A stretch of 64,000 nucleotides of DNA from an uncultured Bacteroidales bacterium (GCA_900318175.1 ONJQ01000006.1:36843-100842), one strand, 5' to 3'; counted from the first letter of the stretch, positions 48,268 to 57,697 are shown. Numbers and translations: made by a program. The notes: generated by a model not told the origin, from the letters alone.

Positions 48268-49785
48268 TTATTTCAGCTTTGAATGGAGGTAGCCGCTGAG
48301 GTTGTCAATGGCTACGCGCTCCTGCTGCATGGTGTCGCGGTGGCGGACGGTGACGGTGTTGTCGTTGAGGGTGTCATTGTCCACGGTGATGCAGAAGGGG
48401 GTGCCGATGGCATCCTGACGGCGATAGCGACGGCCGATGGCGTCCTTCTCGTCATATTGCAGCATGTAGTGATGCTTGAGGAGGTCCATGATTTCACGCG
48501 CTTTCTCGGGCAGGCCGTCTTTCTTCACCAAGGGCAGCACGGCGGCCTTGTAGGGAGCCAGCATGGCGGGCAGGTTGAGCACCGTGCGGGTACTGCCGTC
48601 GGGCAGCACCTCGTCCTTCAAGGCATGACTGAAAATGGCCAGGAAGGTGCGGTCCACACCGATGGAGGTCTCGATGACGTAAGGCGTATAGCTCTCGTTC
48701 AACTCGCTGTCGAAATACTGCAATTTCTTGCCGCTGAACTCGCTGTGGCGGCTCAGGTCGAAGTCGGTGCGGCTGTGGATGCCTTCCAGTTCCTTGAAGC
48801 CGAAGGGGAACTCAAACTCAATGTCCGTGGCAGCGTTGGCGTAGTGGGCCAGCTTCTCGTGGTCGTGGTAGCGGTATTTCTCAGCGGGGATGCCGAGGGC
48901 GAGGTGCCATTTCAGGCGCTCCTCTTTCCAGTAGCGGAACCACTCCATCTCGGTGCCAGGGCGGACAAAGAACTGCATCTCCATCTGCTCAAACTCGCGC
49001 ATGCGGAAGATGAACTGGCGGGCAACAATCTCGTTGCGGAAGGCCTTGCCGATCTGGGCTATGCCGAAGGGCACCTTCATACGGCCTGACTTCTGTACGT
49101 TGAGGAAGTTGACGAAGATACCCTGTGCGGTCTCCGGGCGGAGGTAGAGGGTGTCGCTGTCGTCGATGACGGAGCCCATCTTGGTGGCAAACATCAGGTT
49201 GAACTGGCGCACGTCCGTCCAGTTGCGGGTGCCGCTGACGGGGCAGACAATGCCGAGGTCGAGGATGAGCTGCTTGAGACCGGCGAGGTCGTTGGCGTTC
49301 ATGAGTTCGGCATACTTGGCACGGATTTCGTCAATCTGTTTCTGATGTTCAAGCACACGGGCGTTGGTGGTGACGAACTGTTGGCGGTCGAAGGCATCGC
49401 CGAAGCGTTTGTGCGCCTTCTCGCATTCCTTGTTGATTTTCTCTTCGATTTTGGCGATGTGGTCCTCGATGAGCACATCGGCACGATAGCGTTTCTTGGA
49501 GTCCTTGTTGTCGATGAGGGGGTCGTTGAAGGCATCCACATGGCCGGAGGCTTTCCAGATGCGTGGGTGCATGAAGATGGCGGAGTCGATGCCGACGATG
49601 TTCTCGTGGTACTGCACCATGCTGCGCCACCAGTATTGCTTGATGTTGTTTTTGAGTTCGGTACCCAGCTGGCCATAGTCGTACACGGCGGCGAGGCCGT
49701 CGTATATCTCGCTGGAGGGGAATATGAAGCCGTATTCCTTGGCGTGGGATACTACTTTTTTGAAGAATTCTTCTTGATTTGCCAT
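48268..49785 (-). CDS. glyS: Glycyl-tRNA synthetase (single-chain, dimeric type)
   Basis: Charges tRNA-Gly. 505 residues of the eukaryote/archaea-like alpha2 type: SHAKEYGFIFPSSEIYDGLA at the start, motif 2 region FRNEIVARQFIFRMREFEQM, GIHSRTDFDLSRHSEFS, and a C-terminal anticodon domain (YKAAVLPLVKKDGL; GTPFCITVDNDT). ATG at 49785 is chosen as the family's usual start (MANQEEFFKKVV). It follows the lipoprotein gene by 16 bases. Confidence 0.97.
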   Translation of the reverse strand: MANQEEFFKKVVSHAKEYGFIFPSSEIYDGLAAVYDYGQLGTELKNNIKQYWWRSMVQYHENIVGIDSAIFMHPRIWKASGHVDAFNDPLIDNKDSKKRYRADVLIEDHIAKIEEKINKECEKAHKRFGDAFDRQQFVTTNARVLEHQKQIDEIRAKYAELMNANDLAGLKQLILDLGIVCPVSGTRNWTDVRQFNLMFATKMGSVIDDSDTLYLRPETAQGIFVNFLNVQKSGRMKVPFGIAQIGKAFRNEIVARQFIFRMREFEQMEMQFFVRPGTEMEWFRYWKEERLKWHLALGIPAEKYRYHDHEKLAHYANAATDIEFEFPFGFKELEGIHSRTDFDLSRHSEFSGKKLQYFDSELNESYTPYVIETSIGVDRTFLAIFSHALKDEVLPDGSTRTVLNLPAMLAPYKAAVLPLVKKDGLPEKAREIMDLLKHHYMLQYDEKDAIGRRYRRQDAIGTPFCITVDNDTLNDNTVTVRHRDTMQQERVAIDNLSGYLHSKLK

Positions 49786-49801
49786 AAAGTGATATTGAAT
49801 A

Positions 49802-50242
49802 TTATGATTTAGGAGTAAGCGTGACATTTACATTCACATTGCCTTCGCCTTGATACCAATGACCGTCGCCACCCGAGAGATGTATGTCATGGGTGGGGAC
49901 TACCAGAGAGGTGTCGCGGTAGCTGCCGTTTTCGTTGCTGTCAATATCGGAGAAGGTAAGCCGGATAGAGTCAAGGCAAACTCTGTTGAGAGTGGCTTTG
50001 TAATTCCCTTGCGCATCGGTGGTGTCGAGAGGGGAACTATAGTCACTATGATAGCTCCGGCGATGTGAAACCTTTATTCCGGACACTGAACTGCCATTAG
50101 GAGCAGTGACAGTGCCTTTGACGTGGTAGGTAGCCTCAGGGGTGCCGTATTCGACAGGCATCTCACAACTGATATTCATGCCCAAGGCTGCGGCAGCCAG
50201 GGCAATAAGCCAGTGTTTCAGTTTGAGGTACAGGATACGCAT
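49802..50242 (-). CDS. Radical-SAM-associated putative lipoprotein
   Basis: 146 residues. MRILYLKLKHWLIALAAAAL is a signal with a Cys soon after (MNISCEMP), consistent with a lipobox. EMPVEYGTPEATYHVKGTVT and GSSVSGIKVSHRRS match, from memory, the Bacteroidetes lipoprotein family usually encoded next to a radical SAM/SPASM protein. That partner is not adjacent here: glyS follows and pta precedes. Also resembles a carboxypeptidase-regulatory-like (beta-sandwich) domain. Confidence 0.7.
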   Translation of the reverse strand: MRILYLKLKHWLIALAAAALGMNISCEMPVEYGTPEATYHVKGTVTAPNGSSVSGIKVSHRRSYHSDYSSPLDTTDAQGNYKATLNRVCLDSIRLTFSDIDSNENGSYRDTSLVVPTHDIHLSGGDGHWYQGEGNVNVNVTLTPKS

Positions 50243-50255
50243 GTTTTTTAATGTG

Positions 50256-50331
50256 TTAATTCGTTAATGTGTTAACGTGTGAATGTGTTAGTCGATTTGC
50301 AAGTTAACACATTCACACATTAACGAATTAA
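50256..50331. repeat. Long bulged inverted repeat between pta and the lipoprotein gene
   Basis: 17 bases (50256-50272) pair perfectly with 50315-50331; after an 8-base bulge (273-280), 10 more bases (50281-50290) pair with 50305-50314, leaving a 14-base loop. The arms are built of GTTAATGTG/GAATGTGTTA words. It may end the pta transcript. Confidence 0.7.
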
Positions 50332-50336
50332 AAAGA

Positions 50337-51344
50337 TTACTTTTTGGAAGCGGCCTGGGTGGCGGTGATAGCCACGACGTTGACCACATCCTCGACGCTG
50401 CAGCCACGGCTAAGGTCGTTGATGGGGGCGGCCATGCCCTGCATGACGGGACCCACAGCCTCGGCACCGGCGAGACGCTGGACAAGTTTATAGCAGATGT
50501 TGCCGCTCTGGAGGTCGGGGAAGACAAGCACGTTGGCTTTGCCTGCGATGTCGCTGCCGGGGGCTTTGCTGGCACCCACTTTGGGAACGATGGCGGCATC
50601 GGCCTGGAGTTCGCCGTCGAGATGCACATTGGGGTCGAGTTCGTGAGCCACGCGGGTGGCCTCGATGACCTTGTCCACCAGCTCGTGTTTGGCGCTGCCT
50701 TTGGTGGAGAAGCTAAGGATGGCTACGCGGGGATTCTCAAAGCCGGCAATGGCTTTGGCAGTCTGGGCGGAGACCACGGCAATCTGACCAAGTTCCTCGG
50801 CGGTGGGGCAGGGGGTGGCAGCGCAGTCGGCGAAGACGAACATACCGTTCTCACCGTAGGTGTTGTCCTTCAGAATCATGATGAAAGCACCGCTCACGAC
50901 GCTGACGCCGGGGAGGGTCTTGACAATCTGGAACGCAGGACGCAGCACGTCGCCAGTGGCGTTGCGGGCACCGGCCACTTCGCCGTCGGCGTCGCCGTTC
51001 TTGATAAGCAGGCAGGCCAGATAGAGCGGGTCGGCCACAAGGCGCATGGCCTCATCCATCTGCATGCCTTTCTTTTTGCGGATTTCGCACAGCATCTGTG
51101 CGTAGTACTCGCGTTTGGGATTGGTTTCGGGGTCGATGATGGTGGCACGGTCGATGTTCTTCAACTGCCACTGTGCAGCAAGACCTTTGATTTCGGCCTC
51201 GTTGCCTAAAAGGATAATGCGGGCGATGCCCTCTTTCAGGATGATGTCGGCTGCTTTCAGCGTACGTTCTTCAGTGCCTTCGGCCAGGACGATGGTCTTG
51301 TTGGCGGCTTTTGCTTTTGCGTGGATTTGTTCTAAGAGTGTCAT
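50337..51344 (-). CDS. pta: Phosphate acetyltransferase
   Basis: Interconverts acetyl-CoA and acetyl phosphate in acetate production. 335 residues, the short PTA form without the DRTGG regulatory domain. Start MTLLEQIHAKAKAANKTIVL, then EGTEERTLKAADIILKEGIA, MADP-like RLVADPLYLACLLIKNGDAD and the end block APINDLSRGCSVEDVVNVVA. Acetate kinase, often its neighbour, is not within the window. Confidence 0.96.
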   Translation of the reverse strand: MTLLEQIHAKAKAANKTIVLAEGTEERTLKAADIILKEGIARIILLGNEAEIKGLAAQWQLKNIDRATIIDPETNPKREYYAQMLCEIRKKKGMQMDEAMRLVADPLYLACLLIKNGDADGEVAGARNATGDVLRPAFQIVKTLPGVSVVSGAFIMILKDNTYGENGMFVFADCAATPCPTAEELGQIAVVSAQTAKAIAGFENPRVAILSFSTKGSAKHELVDKVIEATRVAHELDPNVHLDGELQADAAIVPKVGASKAPGSDIAGKANVLVFPDLQSGNICYKLVQRLAGAEAVGPVMQGMAAPINDLSRGCSVEDVVNVVAITATQAASKK

Positions 51345-51428
51345 GACTTAATAATTTTATGATATACTATTGATTCGTTGATGTGATTATCTTCTGTGAC
51401 TCCCGTTGATGGATGCAGGGATTTGGTG

Positions 51429-53594
51429 CTAATCGAAGAATTTCCATGTGATGCCGAAGAAGAAGCCGAACTGTTTGGAGGGGTAGTTGGGAAGCATGAA
51501 GTAGGAGTGCTCTTCGAGGAAGGAGTTGAGGTGCGCCGCCTTGGCATAGATGCTGGCACGCTTCACCTGCAGGTTGATGAAAAAGTCTGCCCACAGGTAG
51601 TTGCCCACCTCAACGTCGTTTTGGCGGAAGAAGGCACCCAGCACAGGGTCGTAGCCGTCGGCCTTGTAGGCCGTGTGGTAACGGACGTCGACGCCCACCT
51701 GCGTGTGAAGCACATTATGGAAAAGCTTGAAGTCGGCATAGACAGAATTCTTGGTGGCAAAAAGCGGCACGCGGATTTGGTCCTGGTCACTGCTGTATTG
51801 CAGATGATGCTGCATGTCGTAGTGCAGCCAGCCGGTCAGCTTGAGATTGAGATTCAAGCGGCCTTGCAGCAGCAGGGCACTCCCATCGGCCTGATTGGGC
51901 AGCAGGACAGTGGTGCTGTCGGTATTGGCCATCTGCTCAAACCACACGTTGTGGCTGATATGTTGTGCAGCCAAATGGACCTGCAAGAAGTCGCCACGCT
52001 TGTAGTCGGCCTCAATCTGGCGGATACCTATGGGTTTCATCTCGATGGAGTAGTCGCTCTTGCGGAGATAGTTCTGAGCGACGTAGATGAGTTCGGGCTG
52101 GTGGGCTTTGACCACTGCGTGAAAGGTGAGGTTCTGTGTGGAGAAGCCGTTGCTGTCGCGGAAGGGGAACTGGAGCCGCGCGTCAAGGTTATACTCAGAC
52201 AGATTTGGAGCCGCCTCGGCGTACAGGATGAGCTCCGCAGCGGGCCACGGGCTGATTTCCAACCGGGCAAAAGGATAGAGCGCAAGCTTTCGGATTGAGG
52301 TATCGGAATAGAGGCTGCTGTCCTGCTTCAGCCACGCGACTTCGGGACGCAAACCGCCATACAACTTCAGCGGGTTGTGCCAACGGCGGTCCAGATAGGC
52401 ATCGTTGGTCCAGAAAAGGGTGGCGGAAAGTTTGTTGTAGAGGGTGGAATCGCGGTAGCGGTACTTCTGGCGGTCCCACTGAAGCTCCATGCCCAGCACA
52501 CCAGTGTTGTAGACGTGCGGGTCGTGGGGCTGAATGGTGTCGTAGTCGACGATGGAATCCCGCGCCTCATAGCGGAAGGCGGTGCGGACCGAGTCAATCG
52601 TCACGCTGTCGTTCAGCGTGGTGTCGAAAAGGGTCAGGGTCAGCGTGTCGCGAACGGGGATGGTGTCGATAAAAGTCTCCTTGATTGGGCGGTACCACTC
52701 AAACTGGCGCACAGTGTTGAACGTCTGCCTGACAAACACGGTGTGGTCCCTCGTGTTGCTCATGCCGTTGGTGTAATTGACGGGGACACCGCTCAGACTT
52801 GAGGTGCGTTTGTTGGTGAAGATATCCTTATTGCTAAGGCCGCCATTCTCGCCCACCAGCATGCGCTGCCAAATGAAACCCGCAGCCACCTGATAGCGGG
52901 CATCGCGGCTATAGTAGTTCGTCGTCAGGTCTAAGAAATGGTCCGTGGCTCCGCTGTTGGAAAAGACCCCTTCGGGACTGATGAGGTGGTAGTCCATGGC
53001 CACGTTCCAGCGTGCGTTGATGTTCTGCGAGTGGGTGACATGCACCTGGTAGTCCTTGTCCAATGAACTGTTGTAGGAGAGCAGCGTGTAAGGGGTCTGA
53101 ACCTGATAGAGCGTGATGTTCTTTGGCGTTTTGTACAGCCCCGGAAAAACATTCGTCTTATACACCAAGCCGGGACTCGAACCGAAGGAGGGGAAGAGCG
53201 AAAGGTGGGGATGGCCCAACTCGGTTACTGTAAGGTAGTAGTCGCCGTTCATGGCGTCGAGACGGTCGGAGAACTGAGCACCCGTGGGGGTGAGAATTGG
53301 GTGGCTCACTTGATTGAACTTCACCTGAGCGGGCACCAAATGGAACATGAACACCTTGGCCTGAAGCACACTGTCGGGGATGTCGACATGATAGACTATG
53401 CCCTTGGGGCCCTCGGCGTTGGTGTCGGCGGTGTTGGTGCTGTCCGGCAGCATGGAGGGGGGCATGCCCATGGGGTTGTTGCCGTTGGTTCCAATGCTGG
53501 GGATGGGTTGAAGGTTGTTAATATCCACCTGCCCCCATGCGGTGATGGAGGCAAGGCAGAGGAAAAAGAGTATTATGACCTTGAAAGGGCGCAC
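51429..53594 (-). CDS. Putative outer-membrane porin
   Basis: 721 residues. GTG at 53594 gives a good signal peptide (VRPFKVIILFFLCLASITAW then GQ), 8 bases after trxB. After a Pro/Asn-rich linker (NPMGMPPSMLPDST) the protein is a large beta-barrel with alternate-residue strands and ends FGFFFGITWKFFD, an aromatic barrel terminus. Matches the Bacteroidetes putative porin (Porin_10-like) family. It is the only gene here with a plain TAG stop. Last gene of the panD - flippase-like - trxB operon. Confidence 0.8.
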   Translation of the reverse strand: MRPFKVIILFFLCLASITAWGQVDINNLQPIPSIGTNGNNPMGMPPSMLPDSTNTADTNAEGPKGIVYHVDIPDSVLQAKVFMFHLVPAQVKFNQVSHPILTPTGAQFSDRLDAMNGDYYLTVTELGHPHLSLFPSFGSSPGLVYKTNVFPGLYKTPKNITLYQVQTPYTLLSYNSSLDKDYQVHVTHSQNINARWNVAMDYHLISPEGVFSNSGATDHFLDLTTNYYSRDARYQVAAGFIWQRMLVGENGGLSNKDIFTNKRTSSLSGVPVNYTNGMSNTRDHTVFVRQTFNTVRQFEWYRPIKETFIDTIPVRDTLTLTLFDTTLNDSVTIDSVRTAFRYEARDSIVDYDTIQPHDPHVYNTGVLGMELQWDRQKYRYRDSTLYNKLSATLFWTNDAYLDRRWHNPLKLYGGLRPEVAWLKQDSSLYSDTSIRKLALYPFARLEISPWPAAELILYAEAAPNLSEYNLDARLQFPFRDSNGFSTQNLTFHAVVKAHQPELIYVAQNYLRKSDYSIEMKPIGIRQIEADYKRGDFLQVHLAAQHISHNVWFEQMANTDSTTVLLPNQADGSALLLQGRLNLNLKLTGWLHYDMQHHLQYSSDQDQIRVPLFATKNSVYADFKLFHNVLHTQVGVDVRYHTAYKADGYDPVLGAFFRQNDVEVGNYLWADFFINLQVKRASIYAKAAHLNSFLEEHSYFMLPNYPSKQFGFFFGITWKFFD

Positions 53595-53602
53595 AGAGGC
53601 AG

Positions 53603-54535
53603 TCAATTTTGGCTTTGCAGGAAACGCTCCACATCCATGGCGGCAATGCAGCCTTTGCCCGCAGCCACGATGGCTTGCCGATAGTTGGGGTCGCACACAT
53701 CGCCAGCGGCGAAGACACCGGGGATGTTCGTCGCGCTGCCGGGGTTCTGCACCTTGATGTAACCCTGCTCATCCAGTTCAACCTGGCCTTTGACAAAGTC
53801 GGTGTTGGGTTTGTGGCCGATGGCAACAAAGAAACCGGCAATGTCGATATGGCGGATTTCGCCTGTCTTGACGTTCTGAAGGTCGGCTCCCGTGACACCG
53901 TCCAAGTCGTTACCGCAAATCTCCTTGGTGGTGGAATCCCATATCATTTCAATCTTGGGATTGGTGAGGACGCGGTGTTGCATGGACTTGGAGGCGCGGA
54001 GCTCGTTGCGACGGTGGATAAGATAGACTTTGTTGCAGAGGGTTGCAAGGTAGTTGGCCTCCTCGCAAGCGGTGTCTCCACCGCCCACAACGGCCACATC
54101 AAGGCCTTTGTAGAAATAGCCGTCGCAGGTGGCACAGGCGCTCACCCCTTGTCCGTAGAGTTTCTGCTCGCTGTCGAGGCCCAGCCAGCGGGCCGAAGCT
54201 CCGGTGGCGATGATTACGGTGTCCGCTTCGATGACGTTGTCGTGGTCGTCGACGCAGCGGAAAGGACGCTGGGAGAGGTCGGCTTTGACAATGTAGCCAG
54301 GGCGCACATCGGTGCCAAAGCGTTGGGCTTGTTTTTTGAGGTCGGCCATCATGTCAGTGCCGGAGATTCCCTCGGGGTAGCCGGGGAAGTTTTCAATCTC
54401 GGTGGTGATGGTGAGCTGCCCACCGGGCTGCATTCCCTCATAAAGGATTGGATGGATATCAGCGCGACTGGTGTAGATGCCTGCTGTGTAGCCGGCAGGG
54501 CCGGAACCGATTATTAAGCAACGAGTCTTTTCCAT
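53603..54535 (-). CDS. trxB: Thioredoxin reductase
   Basis: NADPH-dependent flavoprotein that reduces thioredoxin. 310 residues. FAD motif CLIIGSGPAGYTAGIYTSRA near 6, redox pair CATCDGYFYKG near 133, NADPH-binding VAVVGGGDTACEEANYL, and C-terminal FAD block PGVFAAGDVCDPNYRQAIVA. ATG at 54535 starts the conserved domain. It sits in a panD-to-porin operon. Confidence 0.97.
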   Translation of the reverse strand: MEKTRCLIIGSGPAGYTAGIYTSRADIHPILYEGMQPGGQLTITTEIENFPGYPEGISGTDMMADLKKQAQRFGTDVRPGYIVKADLSQRPFRCVDDHDNVIEADTVIIATGASARWLGLDSEQKLYGQGVSACATCDGYFYKGLDVAVVGGGDTACEEANYLATLCNKVYLIHRRNELRASKSMQHRVLTNPKIEMIWDSTTKEICGNDLDGVTGADLQNVKTGEIRHIDIAGFFVAIGHKPNTDFVKGQVELDEQGYIKVQNPGSATNIPGVFAAGDVCDPNYRQAIVAAGKGCIAAMDVERFLQSQN

Positions 54536-54554
54536 AGTGTATAAGGATTTGTTC

Positions 54555-55595
54555 TTATGCTGATTGAATCTTTTTTGATTTCTTGGTGCTGAAATAGATG
54601 AGATAGGCTGCACCGACAACAAGGACGGCGGCTTGCTGACAGCCCCAAAGGAGCCAGCCACAGGCAGTGCCCACCTCCATACTGATGCCATAGATGCCCA
54701 AGGCCACCTGCACCAGCACGGGGTATACCCCTATGCCGCCCTGCGAAAAGGTCATGCCCACGGTGCCAAAAAGGTAGACCACAAAAGCGGCACGAAGCCC
54801 CAAGTGGCATGTCTCGCCAAAGGCATGGAAGATGACTAATCCGCCGAGGATGTAGAGCAGGTAAATGACAATGCTGTAAATAATGAACAACAACGTGCGC
54901 CTTCCACCCATGTGGAAGATGCTTTTCAGCCCGTCGATCATACCGCGGACCATGTCGTCGATTTTTTTGAAAAGGGGGATGGTGAGTAGCCTTTTCCACA
55001 ACAGTTTATAGCCGATGAATGCAAGCAGCACCAAGCAGAGCAGGACACTGACAATGACCGTCATGTTGGGCAGGTTGTCATACTTTTCGGAAAGGGTGTT
55101 GTAGAGCCAGTCTTTGGCTTGGCCAAACATGACCAACATGCCAATAATCACTACGATGGCAAAGGCCAGTATGTCCACCAATCGTTCTGTCACCACTGTG
55201 CCGAGGGATTTTTCTATGGGGATGTTCTCGCTGGTGCGCAGTGTGGCACAGCGAACCACCTCGCCGGCACGTGGGAAGGCGAGATTGGCTAAATAGGCCA
55301 CCACAACAGAACCGAAAGTGTTGTTGACATTGGGATTGTAGCCGATGGGTCGAAAAAGAAGACGCCAGCGCAGAGCCCTGACCAGATGGCTCAACAGGCA
55401 CACAGCCATAGCTACGCCCACCCAGGCGTAGTCGGCTTCGACAAACGACTGCCAAATGGAGGCTTTCTGCTCGGGCTCCAACTTCAACAGAAACCAGTAG
55501 ATAAAGAAGATGCCGATACCCAAGAAGACAATCATCTTCAGGATGTCGCCTTTGCGGCTCTTCTTTCTGGCGTTCTGTGTGTCGGCGGGGGTCAT
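54555..55595 (-). CDS. LPG synthase-like / flippase-like membrane protein (UPF0104)
   Basis: 346 residues, about eight membrane helices. The domain resembles the N-terminal flippase part of MprF without the lysyl-transferase part: LSHLVRALRWRLLFRPIGYN, AYLANLAFPRAGEVVRCATL and EKSLGTVVTERLVDILAFA are typical blocks. Role probably in lipid or isoprenoid-linked substrate movement, not shown. panD ends 7 bases upstream. Confidence 0.85.
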   Translation of the reverse strand: MTPADTQNARKKSRKGDILKMIVFLGIGIFFIYWFLLKLEPEQKASIWQSFVEADYAWVGVAMAVCLLSHLVRALRWRLLFRPIGYNPNVNNTFGSVVVAYLANLAFPRAGEVVRCATLRTSENIPIEKSLGTVVTERLVDILAFAIVVIIGMLVMFGQAKDWLYNTLSEKYDNLPNMTVIVSVLLCLVLLAFIGYKLLWKRLLTIPLFKKIDDMVRGMIDGLKSIFHMGGRRTLLFIIYSIVIYLLYILGGLVIFHAFGETCHLGLRAAFVVYLFGTVGMTFSQGGIGVYPVLVQVALGIYGISMEVGTACGWLLWGCQQAAVLVVGAAYLIYFSTKKSKKIQSA

Positions 55596-55602
55596 GGGAG
55601 GA

Positions 55603-55947
55603 TTATCTCAGGTGGTTGTTCTCAGGGAAAATGACGGTGGGATGCCACGTGCGGGCTTCCTCAAAATCCATCATGGCGTAGGAGGCTATAATTAGCAGTG
55701 AACCCACAGGAGCCTTGTGGGCAGCAGCTCCATTGATGCCAATAATTCCACTGCCACGTTCGCCCTTGATGGCGTAGGTGCTGAAACGTTCTCCGTTCGT
55801 GATGTTGTATATGTCCACCTTTTCGTTCTCAATAATGTTGCTTGCCTCCATCAAGGCTTCGTCTATAGTAATACTTCCGATGTAGTCGAGGTCGGCCTCA
55901 GTAACAGTAACTCTATGAATTTTAGATTTTAATACGTTTATGAGCAT
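55603..55947 (-). CDS. panD: Aspartate 1-decarboxylase
   Basis: Makes beta-alanine for pantothenate and CoA. 114 residues. Self-cleavage site YIGSITID with Gly24-Ser25, which becomes the pyruvoyl group. [20 protein letters not shown] and [20 protein letters not shown] are conserved. ATG at 55947 follows a TATCTTTG box. First gene of the operon that runs to the porin. Confidence 0.96.
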   Translation of the reverse strand: MLINVLKSKIHRVTVTEADLDYIGSITIDEALMEASNIIENEKVDIYNITNGERFSTYAIKGERGSGIIGINGAAAHKAPVGSLLIIASYAMMDFEEARTWHPTVIFPENNHLR

Positions 55948-55962
55948 AGCCTGATTTTTTTG

Positions 55963-55970
55963 CAAAGATA
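55963..55970 (-). promoter_or_regulatory. -7 box of the panD operon
   Basis: The reverse strand reads TATCTTTG, 16 bases before the panD ATG. Confidence 0.65.
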
Positions 55971-56002
55971 CGCAATTCAAATCAATAATTAATATTTTTA
56001 AT

Positions 56003-56530
56003 TCAAGTCGCAAAGATAAGCATAAGTAGCAAGAAGACAATGAAGCAGTAGAGGATAATCTTGGTTCCAGAAATGGGCTTCATATAGTCGGTGTCGGAAA
56101 TGTCGAATCTTCGCTTTATTTTTATTCGATGTTGAGGCTGTCTGTATTTCTCCACCACAGCGTCAGCACTCTGTTGTTGCTCCTGATTGGTGGCAGTGGT
56201 CGAGTTGTCCTTCTGCATGCTCGCACCTGCCGAGAAACGGGGCTGGTAGTTGAACTTGGGCATCTCTCGTTTGCGAAACAGGTCGCGCCAAGTGAGGTGC
56301 GACGAGGCTTCGCGCTGCTCTCTGTCCAATGAGCGCACTCGCTGTTGGAAGTAATCCAAATCCGCCTCCTCGCCGCCATCCCCAGCGGCTGATTCCGCGC
56401 GTTTCCGCTCGGCTTCTTCTCTTTCCCGCTCTATGGCATACTTCTTCTTTAGAGCCTCCCATTTCTCTTTCTCCGGGTCATAGAATCGGGGCTCATAGTG
56501 GAATCGACGGGGTTTCTCTACTTCGAACAT
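56003..56530 (-). CDS. Small tail-anchored protein, function unknown
   Basis: 175 residues. Two related aromatic/Pro segments ([17 protein letters not shown] near 10 and [13 protein letters not shown] near 95) flank a charged helical stretch rich in Glu/Arg, likely a coiled coil. One C-terminal membrane helix ([20 protein letters not shown]) anchors it, so most is cytoplasmic. It lies just after fthC; no function assigned. Confidence 0.7.
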   Translation of the reverse strand: MFEVEKPRRFHYEPRFYDPEKEKWEALKKKYAIEREREEAERKRAESAAGDGGEEADLDYFQQRVRSLDREQREASSHLTWRDLFRKREMPKFNYQPRFSAGASMQKDNSTTATNQEQQQSADAVVEKYRQPQHRIKIKRRFDISDTDYMKPISGTKIILYCFIVFLLLMLIFAT

Positions 56531-56563
56531 GTTGTAGAATTAAAAATTAACGATTATGTTCCT

Positions 56564-57100
56564 TTATTTTTCTGACACCACCTTGTTCATAGGCACGTCG
56601 AATGACTCTGTGGGGATTGTGTCGAGGATTTGGAAGTCGAATGCCACACCAACTTTGTAGGCATTGGGGGTGCTTTTCAGCAAGCGGTCGTAGAATCCTC
56701 GTCCTCGCCCCATGCGGTTTCCCATGCGGTCGAAGGCAACACCTGGCACGACGATGAGCTGCACGTGGTCCAAGTCGGTATACTCGGGTCCTGCTGGCTC
56801 ACCGATGCCGAACTGCTCGCCAGCCTTGAGGCATTGTGGCCCCGTGTACTGTCGCAGGCGTAAGTCGTCTCCGTCCACGCAAGGCAGCAGGAGGGTCTTT
56901 TGCCGATACCACCGTTCAACGAACTGGTGGGTCTGCACCTCGTCCTCCATGGACCAATAGAGCAGAACCGTGTCGGCAGCAATGAATTGCGGCAACAGTT
57001 CCACCTGGCTCATGATGTGCTCCGAGCGTTCTACCTTCTCACAAAATGGGACGGCCTTCTTGGCCGCCCTCATCTGTTTACGTACCTCTTTCTTGTCCAT
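56564..57100 (-). CDS. 5-formyltetrahydrofolate cyclo-ligase
   Basis: Converts 5-formyl-THF to 5,10-methenyl-THF with ATP. 178 residues. MDKKEVRKQMRAAKKAVPF start, then VLLYWSMEDEVQTHQF, LLLPCVDGDDLRLRQY, GEQFGIGEP, and the diagnostic IVVPGVAFDRMGNRMGRGRG with FYDRLL. Genes on both sides are on the same strand. Confidence 0.93.
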   Translation of the reverse strand: MDKKEVRKQMRAAKKAVPFCEKVERSEHIMSQVELLPQFIAADTVLLYWSMEDEVQTHQFVERWYRQKTLLLPCVDGDDLRLRQYTGPQCLKAGEQFGIGEPAGPEYTDLDHVQLIVVPGVAFDRMGNRMGRGRGFYDRLLKSTPNAYKVGVAFDFQILDTIPTESFDVPMNKVVSEK

Positions 57101-57178
57101 AAAATGATAAATGAAAAGTGAAAAATGAAATAGAACTCACGCATTAACATATTCGCAATTTCTCACTCTTCTTCTTAT

Positions 57179-57622
57179 TTAGAAGGGCAGGTCCTCGTCG
57201 TTGTTGAGGGGCGATGCAAAAGAGGGTGCCTGTGCAGCCGGAGCAGCGGGAGCCGCCGGGGCAGCGGGAGGTTGCATCTGCGTGGGAGCGGGAGCAGCTG
57301 GAGCTGCGGGAGGCCATGCATATCCAGTTGCTGCGGGAGGCATCTGCCCCGGCACATAGTTCTGGATGCGGCTGCAACGAAGGTCCGTGTACCAGCGTCC
57401 TTCGTACTCTCTCGACTCGGGATTGAAGTTGACCACTACGGGAGTGTTGAGGGGAATGGACTTGACCATAGCCAGACGATCCTCTCCAAAGGTGGTGAAG
57501 GCCACCTGACGGGGATAGTCGCCATCAGTCTCTATCACAAAGCCGCCTCTGACCCAGGGACCGCGCTGGCTCTCGCCGCGCACTTCTTGCAGAATCTTGA
57601 TTAATCTTCCTGTTATTTCCAT
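57179..57622 (-). CDS. DUF3127 protein with SSB-like acidic tail
   Basis: 147 residues. The first 95 form an OB-fold-like DUF3127 domain (MEITGRLIKILQEVRGESQR; FVIETDGDYPRQVAFTTFGE; PVVVNFNPESREYEGRWYTD). A Pro/Ala/Gln linker follows and the protein ends NNDEDLPF, much like the SSB tail that recruits partner proteins. This suggests a single-strand nucleic-acid-binding role. It has its own -7 box. Confidence 0.83.
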   Translation of the reverse strand: MEITGRLIKILQEVRGESQRGPWVRGGFVIETDGDYPRQVAFTTFGEDRLAMVKSIPLNTPVVVNFNPESREYEGRWYTDLRCSRIQNYVPGQMPPAATGYAWPPAAPAAPAPTQMQPPAAPAAPAAPAAQAPSFASPLNNDEDLPF

Positions 57623-57689
57623 TGTTTGCTATATTTTATTATTTAACAATCAAAAACTTACCCATCTATTTCTGCATAAATGAGAATTA

Positions 57690-57697
57690 CAAAGATA
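57690..57697 (-). promoter_or_regulatory. -7 box for the DUF3127 gene
   Basis: The reverse strand reads TATCTTTG, 68 bases before the ATG at 57622. Confidence 0.6.
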
